In this document: piece by piece, positions 54,457 through 63,907 of the stretch
How positions within the stretch are numbered: position 1 is the first letter of the stretch
Layout: each line of letters opens with the position of its first letter
Assembly: GCF_025398335.1 (NCBI RefSeq)
Contig: NZ_JAODOO010000001.1
Coordinates: 248,001 to 312,000 of the forward strand
Source: Clostridium sp. CX1
GTDB taxonomy: Bacteria; Bacillota; Clostridia; Clostridiales; Clostridiaceae
DNA: 64,000 nucleotides
Direction of reading: 5' to 3'
Translations under genes and position numbers: made by a program
The notes under the pieces: generated by a model
What the model saw: only the letters and a program-made list of their open reading frames with translations
Told to the model about the DNA's origin: nothing
The model's database searches: none

Positions 54457-54498
54457 CCCTCTCATCCCACCCTTAAAGGGTGTGAGATGAGGGGGCAG
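54457..54498 (+). terminator. Hairpin terminator after the symporter
   Basis: GCCCTCTCATC-CACCC and GGGTG-TGAGATGAGGGGGC arms around a short AT loop; GC-rich with a modest T tail. Confidence 0.8.
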
Positions 54499-54524
54499 TT
54501 ATTTGTAATTTAATCTTAAAGCAC

Positions 54525-54716
54525 CAATCAATATTACTGGAAAATAGCAAGGAATTACCACAGTGTGTTAAGGAGGTATGGTTATTTGGAAGTTGTCTTA
54601 CTTACAATGTTAGTCTTGAGAGTGACATAGATGTTTTAGTAATTATAAAGGAAGTAAAATTGATTTATCAAGATGCAGATAGTGGTGTTATTTTTTACAT
54701 ATTTTTTCACTGTTGA
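54525..54716 (+). pseudogene. Nucleotidyltransferase (MNT-like) fragment
   Basis: The frame reads 'ELPQCVKEVWLFGSCLTYNV' then 'SLESDIDVLVIIKE', the GSxxxx...SDIDVLV motif of minimal nucleotidyltransferases (often antitoxins of MNT/HEPN pairs). It has no start codon and ends after about 60 codons, so it is a scrap of a once larger gene; no HEPN partner is visible. Confidence 0.65.
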
Positions 54717-54767
54717 GTAATACTATAGCTATAACAAAATTTTCTAGATAAACTTGAGAGGTATCCT

Positions 54768-55241
54768 ATGGTTCTAGTATTATATATTACAGTTTCCTGG
54801 TTAGTTATCACTTACTATATAACAGGTACAGAAAAACACGAGGTAATAAAAGGTATAATAATTTGTATGATACTGGTTATTGTGGAGGTAAACATAATTT
54901 TCAGTATTAGTCTAAATATGGAATTAATTAAGCTGACTGAAGATAAAATTAAATTCTTGGCACTTTGTTTATATGTATGTGCAATAACCCCCTTTCTGAT
55001 AATAATCTTTATTGATAAGTTTAATACAGCAGATACACATTTAAAAAAGGCAGTATTGACAATTTTACTAATAGCACTAACTGCAATATTAGAAGCTATT
55101 AATATAGAATTAAGGCTCTATACCTATGCAAAATGGAGCTACCTCTTCTCTATACTTCTAAATTCTTTTTATATTTTAATATCTCTAGTGCTTAATAAAG
55201 GATTAGGTACCCTTGAAAAAAGAGGTGCAATGTATAAATGA
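54768..55241 (+). CDS. Membrane protein, CBO0543-like
   Basis: 157-aa protein with about five membrane segments, ending in a segment around 'WSYLFSILLNSFYILISLVL'. It resembles CBO0543-type proteins in size and layout, though less clearly than the one at 25145. Its stop overlaps the start of the next, similar gene by four bases, so the two may be made together. GAGAGG precedes the start. Confidence 0.6.
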   Translation: MVLVLYITVSWLVITYYITGTEKHEVIKGIIICMILVIVEVNIIFSISLNMELIKLTEDKIKFLALCLYVCAITPFLIIIFIDKFNTADTHLKKAVLTILLIALTAILEAINIELRLYTYAKWSYLFSILLNSFYILISLVLNKGLGTLEKRGAMYK

Positions 55242-55729
55242 TTACTTATGACACTAATATGTTTAATAAAAATGAATGGTTTGTAATAGCATTATTAGCA
55301 TTTTATATTTTAGTTTTTCTGCTGCCTAAACGATTTCCCTTATTTATATCAATAATATTCATCTTATATGGAATAGCTGTAGCTGGTGTTACCTTTGATT
55401 TTATATTAGGTGGTCCTACTTTAGACTACTATGATGATAATAATAATTCAAAATATGAAATAATTGATTTTTTACTTTACACCTCATATGGCTCCTTTAG
55501 TTATCTTATTGCTTATTTTTTTGATAAATTTAAATTAAAAAAACAATATGTAACCTTGTATGTTTTAGCTTTAGCAATAATGTCTATAGGAGTTGAATGG
55601 ATAGGACATAGGTTAGGGGTATTTCATTATAAAAATGGATATAAGATAGAATTTTCTTTTCCTATATATTTAATGGTATACTCTATTCTTCTTATTCTCT
55701 ATTTTAAGTTACATAGAGAGAAAAATTAA
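55238..55729 (+). CDS. Membrane protein, CBO0543-like, coupled to the preceding gene
   Basis: 163-aa protein with about five membrane segments, starting within the stop of the previous gene (ATGA). Contains 'TFDFILGGPTLDYYDDNNNS' (an acidic, Asn-rich loop between segments two and three) and 'IGVEWIGHRLGVFHYKNGY', the conserved His/Trp core of CBO0543-like proteins. Function unknown. Confidence 0.65.
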   Translation: MITYDTNMFNKNEWFVIALLAFYILVFLLPKRFPLFISIIFILYGIAVAGVTFDFILGGPTLDYYDDNNNSKYEIIDFLLYTSYGSFSYLIAYFFDKFKLKKQYVTLYVLALAIMSIGVEWIGHRLGVFHYKNGYKIEFSFPIYLMVYSILLILYFKLHREKN

Positions 55730-55754
55730 AAGACATTATGTTGATTAATCTTCT

Positions 55755-55790
55755 TTGTGTATATTATAATGTACATTGTAATATACACAA
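55755..55790. promoter_or_regulatory. 36-bp near-perfect palindrome, TetR operator candidate
   Basis: The halves TTGTGTATATTATAATGT and ACATTGTAATATACACAA match as an inverted repeat with one mismatch in 18, centred on GTAC. It sits 40 bases before a TetR gene, as expected for autoregulation, and includes TATAAT-like sequence. Confidence 0.7.
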
Positions 55791-55830
55791 GACTGCTTAC
55801 TAAAAATACCTGCATAGAAGGAGAAGGAAA

Positions 55831-56460
55831 ATGTCAAAATCGTCCAATGATAGACGGACTATACGAACAAAAGAGATGATAAGAAAGGCTTTGTCAGAGT
55901 TAATTCAGGAAAAAGGCTTTAATGACATATCAATTACTGATTTAACTACAAGAGCTAATATAAATAGGGGAACCTTTTATCTTCACTATATGGACAAGTA
56001 TGATTTGCTAGAACAGGTGGAAAATGAAGTAATGCAAGAACTTTATGAGAAAATAAAGATCATCGATTCTACAGATTTTATGAACATAGATGCTATAAGA
56101 GAACCTATGCCCTTTGTAATAAAAATATTTGAATACTTTAAGGAAAATTCAATGTTGATGAAGGGGATTTTAGGTCCAAAAGGGGATTCTAAGTTTCAAG
56201 CAAAGATTAAGAAGTTTATGGAGACTACTATATTTGAAAAGAAGCTGATTAAAACTTTTAACCCGGAAAATATGTTAATTCCAAAAAACTATTTTGTGTC
56301 ATACATAATTTCAGCCCATTTAGGTGTACTTCAACAGTGGCTTGAAAATGGTATGGAAGAATCTCCAGAGGAGATGGCAGCAATATTATCCAAAATGTTT
56401 TTACTTGGTCCTTTGAAGGTGGTAGGGCTAAATAATAAAATACACTTATCTGATGACTAG
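55831..56460 (+). CDS. TetR-family transcriptional regulator
   Basis: 209-aa regulator. N-terminal helix-turn-helix 'ITDLTTRANINRGTFYLHYM' (about 35-60); the C-terminal all-helical ligand domain is of the TetR_C_7/DhaS-like type. A long palindrome upstream suggests it represses itself. The convergent CDF exporter gene is a neighbour but not in the same operon; a shorter ACAATGTAC match lies before that gene (57751-57759), so it could be a second target. AAGGAGAAGG precedes the start. Confidence 0.88.
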   Translation: MSKSSNDRRTIRTKEMIRKALSELIQEKGFNDISITDLTTRANINRGTFYLHYMDKYDLLEQVENEVMQELYEKIKIIDSTDFMNIDAIREPMPFVIKIFEYFKENSMLMKGILGPKGDSKFQAKIKKFMETTIFEKKLIKTFNPENMLIPKNYFVSYIISAHLGVLQQWLENGMEESPEEMAAILSKMFLLGPLKVVGLNNKIHLSDD

Positions 56461-56469
56461 ATATATAAT

Positions 56470-56524
56470 AATTAAAGAACTCTTATCACCATTAACCTAT
56501 AGTGATAAGAGTTCTTTAATTTTA
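56470..56524. terminator. Bidirectional terminator between tetR and CDF genes
   Basis: A perfect 19-bp inverted repeat (ATTAAAGAACTCTTATCAC) around a 12-base loop, with T runs on both strands. Confidence 0.93.
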
Positions 56525-56533
56525 AGAAATTAT

Positions 56534-57718
56534 CTACACTCCTAAATAATCCTTATCTACAGTTATAATTGCATTATGCTCAGGATGAAATTTCTTCAGT
56601 TGAACATTTATATTTTTCTGTAAATCAAGCTCTTCAGCTTTAGTAAGTGTATGATCTGCATCGATTACTACGTCAAAAATTAAATTTTTCTTTTCCCCTT
56701 CTCCTACAACTCTAAAATCATGAAAGGATTTTACTATAGGAATAGTCTTTAAAGCTTCTGTAAGCTCTTCTCTGGCAGCCAATATTTCCTCATCATCAGT
56801 AGTAACAGGGTCCATGTGTATTACCAAGTATATGTCTAGAGCAGCGGATATTTCTTTCTCTGCTCTGTCTATAATCTCATGAATTTTAACTACTGATATA
56901 TTTGAAGGTACCTCTGCGTGAATAGAAGCAATAATTCTTCCAGGCCCATAGTTATGAACTAGCAAATCATGGGCTCCATCTATGTGGTCATAATCTAAGA
57001 TCATTCTTTGAATATCTTCTACCAGTTCCTTATCTGGAGCAGCACCAAGAAGAGGGTCTAGTGTATCCTTTATTAAGTTATATCCAGCGTAAAGAATAAC
57101 AGCGGAAACAACCATGCCTATGTATCCGTCTATAGGCAGTGAAGTAAATCTAGAAATAAAAAGGGAGAGCACCACCGTTGAAGAAGAAACTACATCACTA
57201 ATGGCATCTACTCCTGAAGCTTTAAGGGCAGAGGAATTTATTTTAGTACCTATATTCTTATAGAATCTGCTAAGCCATATCTTGAATAATATAGAAACTA
57301 ACAGCAGAACAAAGGGAATTACAGAGAACTCTACTGGAGTAGGATTTTTTATTCTCTCAAAGGAACTTTTAATAAATTCAAAACCTATTAACAATACTAA
57401 AAATGCCACTATTAATCCAGAAATATATTCTATCCTGCCATGTCCAAAAGGATGTTCCCTATCTGCAGGCTTATTAGAGAGCTTAAAGCCAAAGATAGTT
57501 ACCAGGGAAGAGCCTACATCAGAGAGATTATTAAAGGCATCAGCAGTTACAGCAATACTATTTACAAGTGTTCCTACAGTAAATTTAATTCCAAAGAGAA
57601 GTATATTTACTAAGATTCCTATTATACCACCAAGGTATCCATATCTTTCTCTAACTTTTTTGTTTTTAACATCAGAGTAGTTTTTTACAAATTTTTTTAT
57701 CAATAAATCTGAAACCAT
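56534..57718 (-). CDS. Cation diffusion facilitator (CDF) metal exporter
   Basis: 394-aa exporter with six membrane segments (about 15-215) and a cytoplasmic ferredoxin-like domain. Metal-site motifs are 'VTADAFNNLSDVGSS' (segment two) and 'KASGVDAISDVVSSS' (segment five), with 'EHPFGHGRIEY' between. A second copy of the C-terminal domain is present (about 300-390; 'IVKSFHDFRVVGEGEKKNLI'), longer than the 300 aa of FieF. It exports Zn, Fe, Mn or Co in exchange for protons. ATG 57718 lies seven bases after GAGG. Confidence 0.88.
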   Translation of the reverse strand: MVSDLLIKKFVKNYSDVKNKKVRERYGYLGGIIGILVNILLFGIKFTVGTLVNSIAVTADAFNNLSDVGSSLVTIFGFKLSNKPADREHPFGHGRIEYISGLIVAFLVLLIGFEFIKSSFERIKNPTPVEFSVIPFVLLLVSILFKIWLSRFYKNIGTKINSSALKASGVDAISDVVSSSTVVLSLFISRFTSLPIDGYIGMVVSAVILYAGYNLIKDTLDPLLGAAPDKELVEDIQRMILDYDHIDGAHDLLVHNYGPGRIIASIHAEVPSNISVVKIHEIIDRAEKEISAALDIYLVIHMDPVTTDDEEILAAREELTEALKTIPIVKSFHDFRVVGEGEKKNLIFDVVIDADHTLTKAEELDLQKNINVQLKKFHPEHNAIITVDKDYLGV

Positions 57719-57942
57719 TACCACACCTCATTTGAAAATTATGATTAAATACAATGTACCATATATATCTTACCACAATGTGACATCCGTTATAAGTAAA
57801 ACTTTACTCTCACAAGAGTAGTTGTCTAATAAAAGGATTTGCAGTAAGTTCATAGAATATATACTGTAGGGGATTTATAAAAGGGGAGTTATAAAATATT
57901 CATTTAACTTTAGGATATGTACTTCAATAGGGAGGAAAGTAT

Positions 57943-59862
57943 ATGTTGAGGGAAAAGTTAATAGTTTCTTTGGAGGATAGATGTGAAGGATGCAATAAGT
58001 GTATTCGTTCCTGTCCTCAATTTCTTGCAAATAAAGTAATAAATAAAGAGGGGAAGTTAAAAATTAATGTTAATCAGGAAAATTGTGTTTCCTGCGGGGA
58101 ATGTATAAAGCAATGTCCACATAATGCTAGAGTGTATCTAGATGATACTAACAGCTTTACTGAAGCGTTAAAAAAAGGGCAAGAAATATCTGTAATTATA
58201 GCGCCGGCATTTATGTTAAATTATCCTAAGGAATATAAAAAGGTTTTGGCTTGGCTAAAAAAGAAGGGTGTAAAGCTTATATATGACGTAAGCTTTGGCG
58301 CTGATATTACTACTGTACTGTACATTAATGCTATTAAGGAGAAGGGACTAAAGTCAGTTATTGCTCAGCCCTGTCCAGTAATAGTAAACAGCATAGAAAG
58401 ATACTATCCAAACTTAATACCTTATTTAAGCCCAATAGGTTCTCCAATGCACTGTGCAGCGGTTTATCTAAAGAAATATGATAATTTTAAAGGGAAGATT
58501 GCTGCTATTTCACCTTGTATTGGAAAGGTTGATGAGTTTCAGAGACATGGTGCTATTGACTACAATGTAACCTTTAAAAATCTAATGACTATTTATAATG
58601 CAGAAGGAGGCTCCTCAGAGGAAGCTGATTTTGACTCACCAGAAAGTCTGGTTGGATTTTGGTATCCTACTCCGGGAGGACTAAAAGAATCTGTTGAGCA
58701 GGTTTTTGGAAAAGGTTTTCACATTAAGAGAATAGAAGGTCCTCATCTGGTACAGGAGTATCTAAATGAGTTACATAAGAGACCTTATAATTTACCACTG
58801 CTAGTTGATATACTAAATTGTTCAGAGGGATGTGCAATGGGCACTGCCACTGAGAAGACCTTCACAATAGATGAAATGGATGCTTTGCTGTTAAAGAAAA
58901 CTCAAGAAATACACTCCAGAAAAAAGAGTGTTTTCAAGAAATCCTTACTAATGGATATGGTTAAAAGCTTTAATAGAATATTGAAAATGGCTGACTTCCA
59001 AGTGACTTACAGTGACAGATCCTCAAAAGCCAGGTTGTCTGAGGAGGAAATAAACAATAGTTTTAGGAGCCTTCTTAAGTTTACTGAGGAAGAAAGAACT
59101 ATTGACTGCTCCGCTTGCGGATATAAGAATTGCAGGTCTATGGCCGTTGCAATTGCACAGGGGAACAATGTGGTGGAAAATTGTCTTGAATATAATAGAA
59201 AGAAAGTTCTTGAAGAGCATGAAAAAACCATTGAAGAGCATAAGAAGGTTGAAACCTTACTATCTAAAACTCAGGAGGTTTCAGTACTTCAACAAGAATT
59301 TTTGGACAAGTTAAATAACAATATATCTTCTATATACAATGCTCTAAATGAACTAACTACAATTACTGATAACACAGCTCAGGATATGACAAATGTAACG
59401 GAGAAAATGAAATTTATAGACAAAGCCTCAAAGGATGCGGTAGATGAGGTAGGTAATTTAAGACTTAGCTTCCATGGTTACTTACAGATGTCAGAGGTTA
59501 TAATGGGAATTGCTTCTCAAACAAATTTATTGTCCCTTAATGCTGGTATTGAAGCTGCCAGAGCTGGAGAGGCCGGCCGGGGATTTGCAGTAGTAGCTTC
59601 AGAGGTAAGAAACCTTGCAGAAGAAACGAAGGATACGGTGTCAATGGCTACTGAAAATAATGAAAAAGTACAGTCAGCTCTAGATAGTATTGTTTCACTG
59701 ATAGACATCCTAGGAACTTCTATAAATGGAGTAAGCACTAATATTGAAAATGTACTTGCTGCTGCAAAGGAGACAAGTGCCTCAGTGGAGGAGCTGACCT
59801 CTACTACAGAACATATTGTATCGGAAGCAGAAAAGTTAAATAGAGATCTATTAAGAAAATAA
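57943..59862 (+). CDS. Hydrogenase-like (FeFe, group C type) soluble chemoreceptor, putative H2 or redox sensor
   Basis: 639-aa cytoplasmic fusion without membrane segments. Order: two [4Fe-4S] ferredoxin clusters (C14-C17-C20-C24 and C48-C51-C54-C58); [FeFe]-hydrogenase large-subunit domain (about 80-320) with C144 (L1, 'QPCPVIV'), C192 (L2, '[10 protein letters not shown]') and C293/C297 (L3, 'NCSEGCAMG'), so all four H-cluster ligands are kept; a further Fe-S motif (C389, C392, C397, C414); and a methyl-accepting signalling domain with tip '[20 protein letters not shown]'. The proton-transfer Cys of catalytic enzymes (first Cys of TSCCP) is Pro143, as in sensory forms. It likely senses H2 or redox state and signals to chemotaxis. 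GGGAGG precedes the ATG. Confidence 0.88.
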   Translation: MLREKLIVSLEDRCEGCNKCIRSCPQFLANKVINKEGKLKINVNQENCVSCGECIKQCPHNARVYLDDTNSFTEALKKGQEISVIIAPAFMLNYPKEYKKVLAWLKKKGVKLIYDVSFGADITTVLYINAIKEKGLKSVIAQPCPVIVNSIERYYPNLIPYLSPIGSPMHCAAVYLKKYDNFKGKIAAISPCIGKVDEFQRHGAIDYNVTFKNLMTIYNAEGGSSEEADFDSPESLVGFWYPTPGGLKESVEQVFGKGFHIKRIEGPHLVQEYLNELHKRPYNLPLLVDILNCSEGCAMGTATEKTFTIDEMDALLLKKTQEIHSRKKSVFKKSLLMDMVKSFNRILKMADFQVTYSDRSSKARLSEEEINNSFRSLLKFTEEERTIDCSACGYKNCRSMAVAIAQGNNVVENCLEYNRKKVLEEHEKTIEEHKKVETLLSKTQEVSVLQQEFLDKLNNNISSIYNALNELTTITDNTAQDMTNVTEKMKFIDKASKDAVDEVGNLRLSFHGYLQMSEVIMGIASQTNLLSLNAGIEAARAGEAGRGFAVVASEVRNLAEETKDTVSMATENNEKVQSALDSIVSLIDILGTSINGVSTNIENVLAAAKETSASVEELTSTTEHIVSEAEKLNRDLLRK

Positions 59863-59914
59863 AACATATTTGAAGTCATACCTTGTTATAAAACTGCAGT
59901 TTTGACTTGATATT

Positions 59915-59946
59915 TAAACCTCGGAGAAATTCGAGGTTTAGTTTTG
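59915..59946 (+). terminator. Terminator after the hydrogenase-like chemoreceptor
   Basis: TAAACCTCG and CGAGGTTTA arms around an 8-base loop, followed by GTTTTG. Confidence 0.8.
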
Positions 59947-60144
59947 CATTTAAAAAATAGACAATTTTTAAGAATCTGTCTATTAATAGTCACATATAGA
60001 TATTCTGTTTATTGAACATAGGTGTACACTAAATTATAATGATTACATAGAAATAATAGACACATCGTTCATTAATTTTAATAAAAATCATATCAATTAG
60101 ATTAGCTTTATATAATATAGTTTTTTCTAGAGAGGAGTGAATCC

Positions 60145-60888
60145 ATGGAAAATAAAAAAATTACAGGTTCGCCCTGTATTAGAATTGAAAAGGTTAATAG
60201 AGCTTTCGGAGAAAAACAAGTACTTTTTGATATTACTCTAGCAGTACCTTATTCTCAAATTTTAGGATTGCTTGGCCCTTCAGGGTCTGGTAAGACAACC
60301 TTGGTAAAAATGATTGCCGGAGTTGACAGTCCTACCAGTGGAGAGGTATTTGTACTAGAGGAAAAAATGCCAAAGCTTTCAATGATGAGTAAAATAGGAT
60401 ACATGGCACAGTCAGATGCACTATACGGAGAACTTACTGCAGAAGAAAATCTGAAGTTTTTTGCCTCTATGTATAATCTTACAAAGGAAAAGCAAAGGGA
60501 GAGAATTAAGGAAGTTATGGAGCTTGTAAATTTGTCAGAGCATTTAAAGAAACAGGTGAAACAGTATTCCGGTGGTATGAAACGACGTCTATCTCTTGCC
60601 ATTGCACTACTTCATGAACCTCCAATTTTGATACTGGACGAGCCTACCGTTGGTATTGACCCTGTTCTCCGTAAGTCTATATGGGAAGAACTCTACAAGC
60701 TGCAAAATAGAGGTACTACCATAATTGTTACTACCCACGTAATGGATGAAGTTGAGAAGTGTAACAACCTTGGAATGATTCGTGATGGCAAATTAATTGC
60801 GGTAGGTTCCCCAGAGGAGCTTAAAGCTGCCACTGGTTCATCTAATATTGAGGAGGCATTCTTGTACTACGGAGGTGAAGGAAATTGA
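60145..60888 (+). CDS. ABC ATPase of an ABC-2 efflux system
   Basis: 247-aa ATPase. Walker A GPSGSGKTT, signature YSGGMKRRLSLA, Walker B 'ILILDEPTVGID', switch His in 'TTHVMDE'. The DrrA/YbhF-type signature and the permease and adaptor genes right after it mark a drug or lipid efflux system. GAGAGGAG precedes the start; the end overlaps the permease start by four bases. Confidence 0.92.
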   Translation: MENKKITGSPCIRIEKVNRAFGEKQVLFDITLAVPYSQILGLLGPSGSGKTTLVKMIAGVDSPTSGEVFVLEEKMPKLSMMSKIGYMAQSDALYGELTAEENLKFFASMYNLTKEKQRERIKEVMELVNLSEHLKKQVKQYSGGMKRRLSLAIALLHEPPILILDEPTVGIDPVLRKSIWEELYKLQNRGTTIIVTTHVMDEVEKCNNLGMIRDGKLIAVGSPEELKAATGSSNIEEAFLYYGGEGN

Positions 60889-61901
60889 GAATAAAAGCAG
60901 TTATGATTAGAATCTTGCTTCAGCTAGCTCATGATAAGCGTACTATTGGTCTAATGATTTTTGCACCAATACTAGTATTAACCTTAATGTCCTTTGTCTT
61001 TAACGGTACAGATTACCATCCAAAGATTGGAGTAGTTAACGCACCTCTTAATCTGGTTAATAAACTAGAGGAGGACGATGTAAGGATAATTAGGTATGAT
61101 GAGAGCAGTGCTTATGAAGCACTAACCTCTTCAAAGGTTGATGCAATAATTAATTTCGAAAGAGGAGTTCCCAAAATAAAATTAGAAGGCAGTGACCCAA
61201 CTAAAAACAAGGCTGTCATTATGTCGGTGCAAGGGGCAACCCAGCAGTTAATGCCTTCTACTGAGCCAGATATTACTTATTTATATGGTTATGAGGATAT
61301 GGCTTCCTTCGATAACTTTGGACCTATACTTATTGGTTTCTTTGTATTCTTCTTTGTCTTTTTAATAGCAGGAGTTGCCTTTCTTAACGAACGTACCAGC
61401 GGTACCTTAGAGAGACTTCTTGCTACACCTATAAAGCGGTGGGAAATTGTTATAGGTTATTTACTAGGCTTTGGAGCCTTTACTATAATACAGTCTGCAC
61501 TTATAGCTTGGTTTTCAATTAATATTCTCAATATGATGATGATAGGCTCCTTTGCCTTGGTACTTATAATAACAATATTAACTGCAATGGTTGCTCTTAC
61601 CATAGGTACATTTATATCTGCCTTTGCTAGTAATGAATTGCAGATGATTCAATTCATACCAATAATTGTGGTGCCACAGGTGTTTTTTTCTGGGCTATTT
61701 GATTTAAGTACTATGGAGCCATGGCTGCAGGCTATTGGAAGGTTTACACCTCTATGGTACATAGCAGATGCTCTTAAAAATATTATGATAAGAGGAAAGG
61801 GCTGGAATTCTATTAGAGTGGATGTCTTTGTTCTAATAGGAATTTGTATATTTTTCATCATAGCAAATATATTGGCTCTTAAGAAATACAGAAAAATATA
61901 A
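60885..61901 (+). CDS. ABC-2 type permease
   Basis: 338-aa permease: an N-terminal segment (about 22-40), a 130-residue extracytoplasmic domain, then five membrane segments with 'FLNERTSGTLERLLATPIKRWEIVIGYLL' as the conserved ABC-2 coupling motif. The TTG start overlaps the ATPase stop (TTGA), with GGAGGTGAAGG upstream. It exports drugs or cell-envelope material with the adjoining ATPase and adaptor. Confidence 0.9.
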   Translation: MRIKAVMIRILLQLAHDKRTIGLMIFAPILVLTLMSFVFNGTDYHPKIGVVNAPLNLVNKLEEDDVRIIRYDESSAYEALTSSKVDAIINFERGVPKIKLEGSDPTKNKAVIMSVQGATQQLMPSTEPDITYLYGYEDMASFDNFGPILIGFFVFFFVFLIAGVAFLNERTSGTLERLLATPIKRWEIVIGYLLGFGAFTIIQSALIAWFSINILNMMMIGSFALVLIITILTAMVALTIGTFISAFASNELQMIQFIPIIVVPQVFFSGLFDLSTMEPWLQAIGRFTPLWYIADALKNIMIRGKGWNSIRVDVFVLIGICIFFIIANILALKKYRKI

Positions 61902-61920
61902 GTAAATGAGGTGAAATTTT

Positions 61921-63069
61921 ATGAAAAAATTATTTATATGCCTTTTATCCGCTGCTCTTATTACCACAGGCTGTTCTTCAAAGTCAGGTACTTTAACCTT
62001 AAAAGGGGATATTGAAAATAATATTATATCAGCAAATAGTACTGTTGCAGGGAAGATTATAGAAATGAAAAAAGAACAGGGACAACCAGTAAAAAAAGGT
62101 GAAGTTATAGCTGTAATAGATAATACAAATCAGAAATATACTGTTGAAGGGCTGCAGGCAGTGGTTAATATGAAAAAAGCAAAGCTGGAGGAGTTAAAGT
62201 CAGGAACTCGTCCAGAACAAATAGAGCAGGCAGAGGCACAGGCTCGTGCAGCAAAGGCACAGGTAGATCTTTTAACCTCTGGTAACAGAGCTGAACAAAT
62301 AGAACAGGCTAAAAATACTGTTTCAATATCTGAAGAAGCTTTAAACTCTACAAAGTTAACCTATGACCATATAAACACACAGTATAACAATACTCTAAAA
62401 CTGTACCAGGTAGGTGCAGTATCAAAAAGTGAATTAGATGATGCTAAATATAAATTAGATACAACCTCAAAACAACTTTCTACTGTACAGTATCAATTAG
62501 AAAGTTCAAAACAACAGTTAGCTTTATTACAAAATGGTTCCACTCCTCAAGAAATTGATAAGGCAAGGGCAAATTATGATGCAGCAGAGGCACAGGTCAA
62601 TTTACTTAAAAGTGGGGCAACAAAAGAAGCTATTGAAGCAGCACAGGGAGATTTAGATCAAACCATTGCACAATTAAATCAGGCTGAAAATAATTTAAAT
62701 AACTGCAGCATTGTAGCTTTAGCTGACGGAATTATAGTAAGTAAGAATTTTCAATTAGGTGATATAGTTAATGTAGGAAGCAATATTGCAGATATAGCTA
62801 TTAAAGATGATTTATACCTGCTTTGTTATATACCAGATGAATATCTAGGTAAAATTTATTACAATCAGCCTTTAACAGTAAAGACCTCCATTGGTACTCA
62901 AACTGGTAAGATTAGTTATATTGCTTTAAAAAATGAATACACACCTAAGGATAAACAATCTACCTCAGAAGGAAAGCACATAGCTACTAAGATAAAGATT
63001 GCCATAAAGGACAGCAAAGGAATATTAAAGTCTGGAATGACTGGAGAAGCTCAAATTCCTTTAAAGTAG
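61921..63069 (+). CDS. HlyD-family efflux adaptor lipoprotein
   Basis: 382-aa lipoprotein with lipobox ITTGC at about residues 15-19. A biotinyl-lipoyl-like domain (about 30-75 and 245-290), a long coiled-coil hairpin (about 80-240) built from repeats of 'GTRPEQIEQAEAQARAAKAQVDLL' type, and a C-terminal barrel. It resembles YbhG/YhiI adaptors that work with YbhF-type ATPases and ABC-2 permeases. In a Gram-positive cell it would be anchored outside the membrane and link the permease to the exterior. The coiled-coil repeats are notable. Confidence 0.87.
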   Translation: MKKLFICLLSAALITTGCSSKSGTLTLKGDIENNIISANSTVAGKIIEMKKEQGQPVKKGEVIAVIDNTNQKYTVEGLQAVVNMKKAKLEELKSGTRPEQIEQAEAQARAAKAQVDLLTSGNRAEQIEQAKNTVSISEEALNSTKLTYDHINTQYNNTLKLYQVGAVSKSELDDAKYKLDTTSKQLSTVQYQLESSKQQLALLQNGSTPQEIDKARANYDAAEAQVNLLKSGATKEAIEAAQGDLDQTIAQLNQAENNLNNCSIVALADGIIVSKNFQLGDIVNVGSNIADIAIKDDLYLLCYIPDEYLGKIYYNQPLTVKTSIGTQTGKISYIALKNEYTPKDKQSTSEGKHIATKIKIAIKDSKGILKSGMTGEAQIPLK

Positions 63070-63191
63070 TCATCGGATAAAGGTAAACCTTCTCTATAGA
63101 TTAAGTCTTCATGACGAATATTATGCATTTTTGAATAACTGCTGACATTTTGCAGAAAACTATAGTTGATATTTGTTAAAGGAGATTTGCT

Positions 63192-63707
63192 ATGAGGTAT
63201 ACATTAATACGAATAACAATGGCTTCATTATGGATTACAAGTGCATATAAATGGGGGGACTTAAAAAACTGGAAGAGATATTATCCCACTATGTTGTTCT
63301 TTGGCATGGGAAATCTTATTTACCACCTGGTCTTTTGCGATAAACCTTTATGGAAATTTCAACCTGACCTTATAGTACCTGCTATAAATGAGCTATTTAT
63401 AATATTTACAATATTTTTTGCAACTACACTACTATTTCTATCTAATCTTCCTAAAAAGTTATCACATAAGGTTGCTTATATAGCATTATGGGTTGCTATT
63501 TATATAAGCATAGAATTATTTACAACTTCCATTGGAATGCAGAAGAATTATAATGGCTGGAATATATGGTGGTCCTTACTTCACAATGTTGTTGTATTTC
63601 CTTCACTGATTATTCACCATAAGAACCCTATTTTAGCATGGATTATCGCTTTTATTCTTCTTGGATTTATAATGAAAATCTTTAACATCCCTTTTTTACA
63701 GAAGTAA
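63192..63707 (+). CDS. CBO0543-type membrane protein
   Basis: 171-aa protein with five membrane segments; the family end motif is 'WNIWWSLLHNVVVFPSLIIHHKNPILAW' around residues 125-152. Unknown function, as for others of this type in the window (25145, 54768, 55238). AAAGGAG precedes the ATG. Confidence 0.75.
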   Translation: MRYTLIRITMASLWITSAYKWGDLKNWKRYYPTMLFFGMGNLIYHLVFCDKPLWKFQPDLIVPAINELFIIFTIFFATTLLFLSNLPKKLSHKVAYIALWVAIYISIELFTTSIGMQKNYNGWNIWWSLLHNVVVFPSLIIHHKNPILAWIIAFILLGFIMKIFNIPFLQK

Positions 63708-63907
63708 TCTTTTAGTTAATAAATGAATAGAAGCTGTTAAAAGGAAAATAAGTTGTTTCTAAAGGCAAGTTCTTGTATAATAAAAGTAATGAGGTAAAAG
63801 ATGGCAATTTTTCCTTTAAGCTGAATGAAAGATTCAACAAAGCTTACAAGAAGTTGCATACATAGCTTCAATTAATTATGTTAAAACTGAAAAGTGAGGG
63901 GATAAAA

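Larger units (their letters stand above)
54386..54767. other. Intergenic region with terminator and nucleotidyltransferase scrap
   Basis: Holds the symporter terminator (54457-54498) and a broken nucleotidyltransferase frame (54525-54716). No complete gene. Confidence 0.6.
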
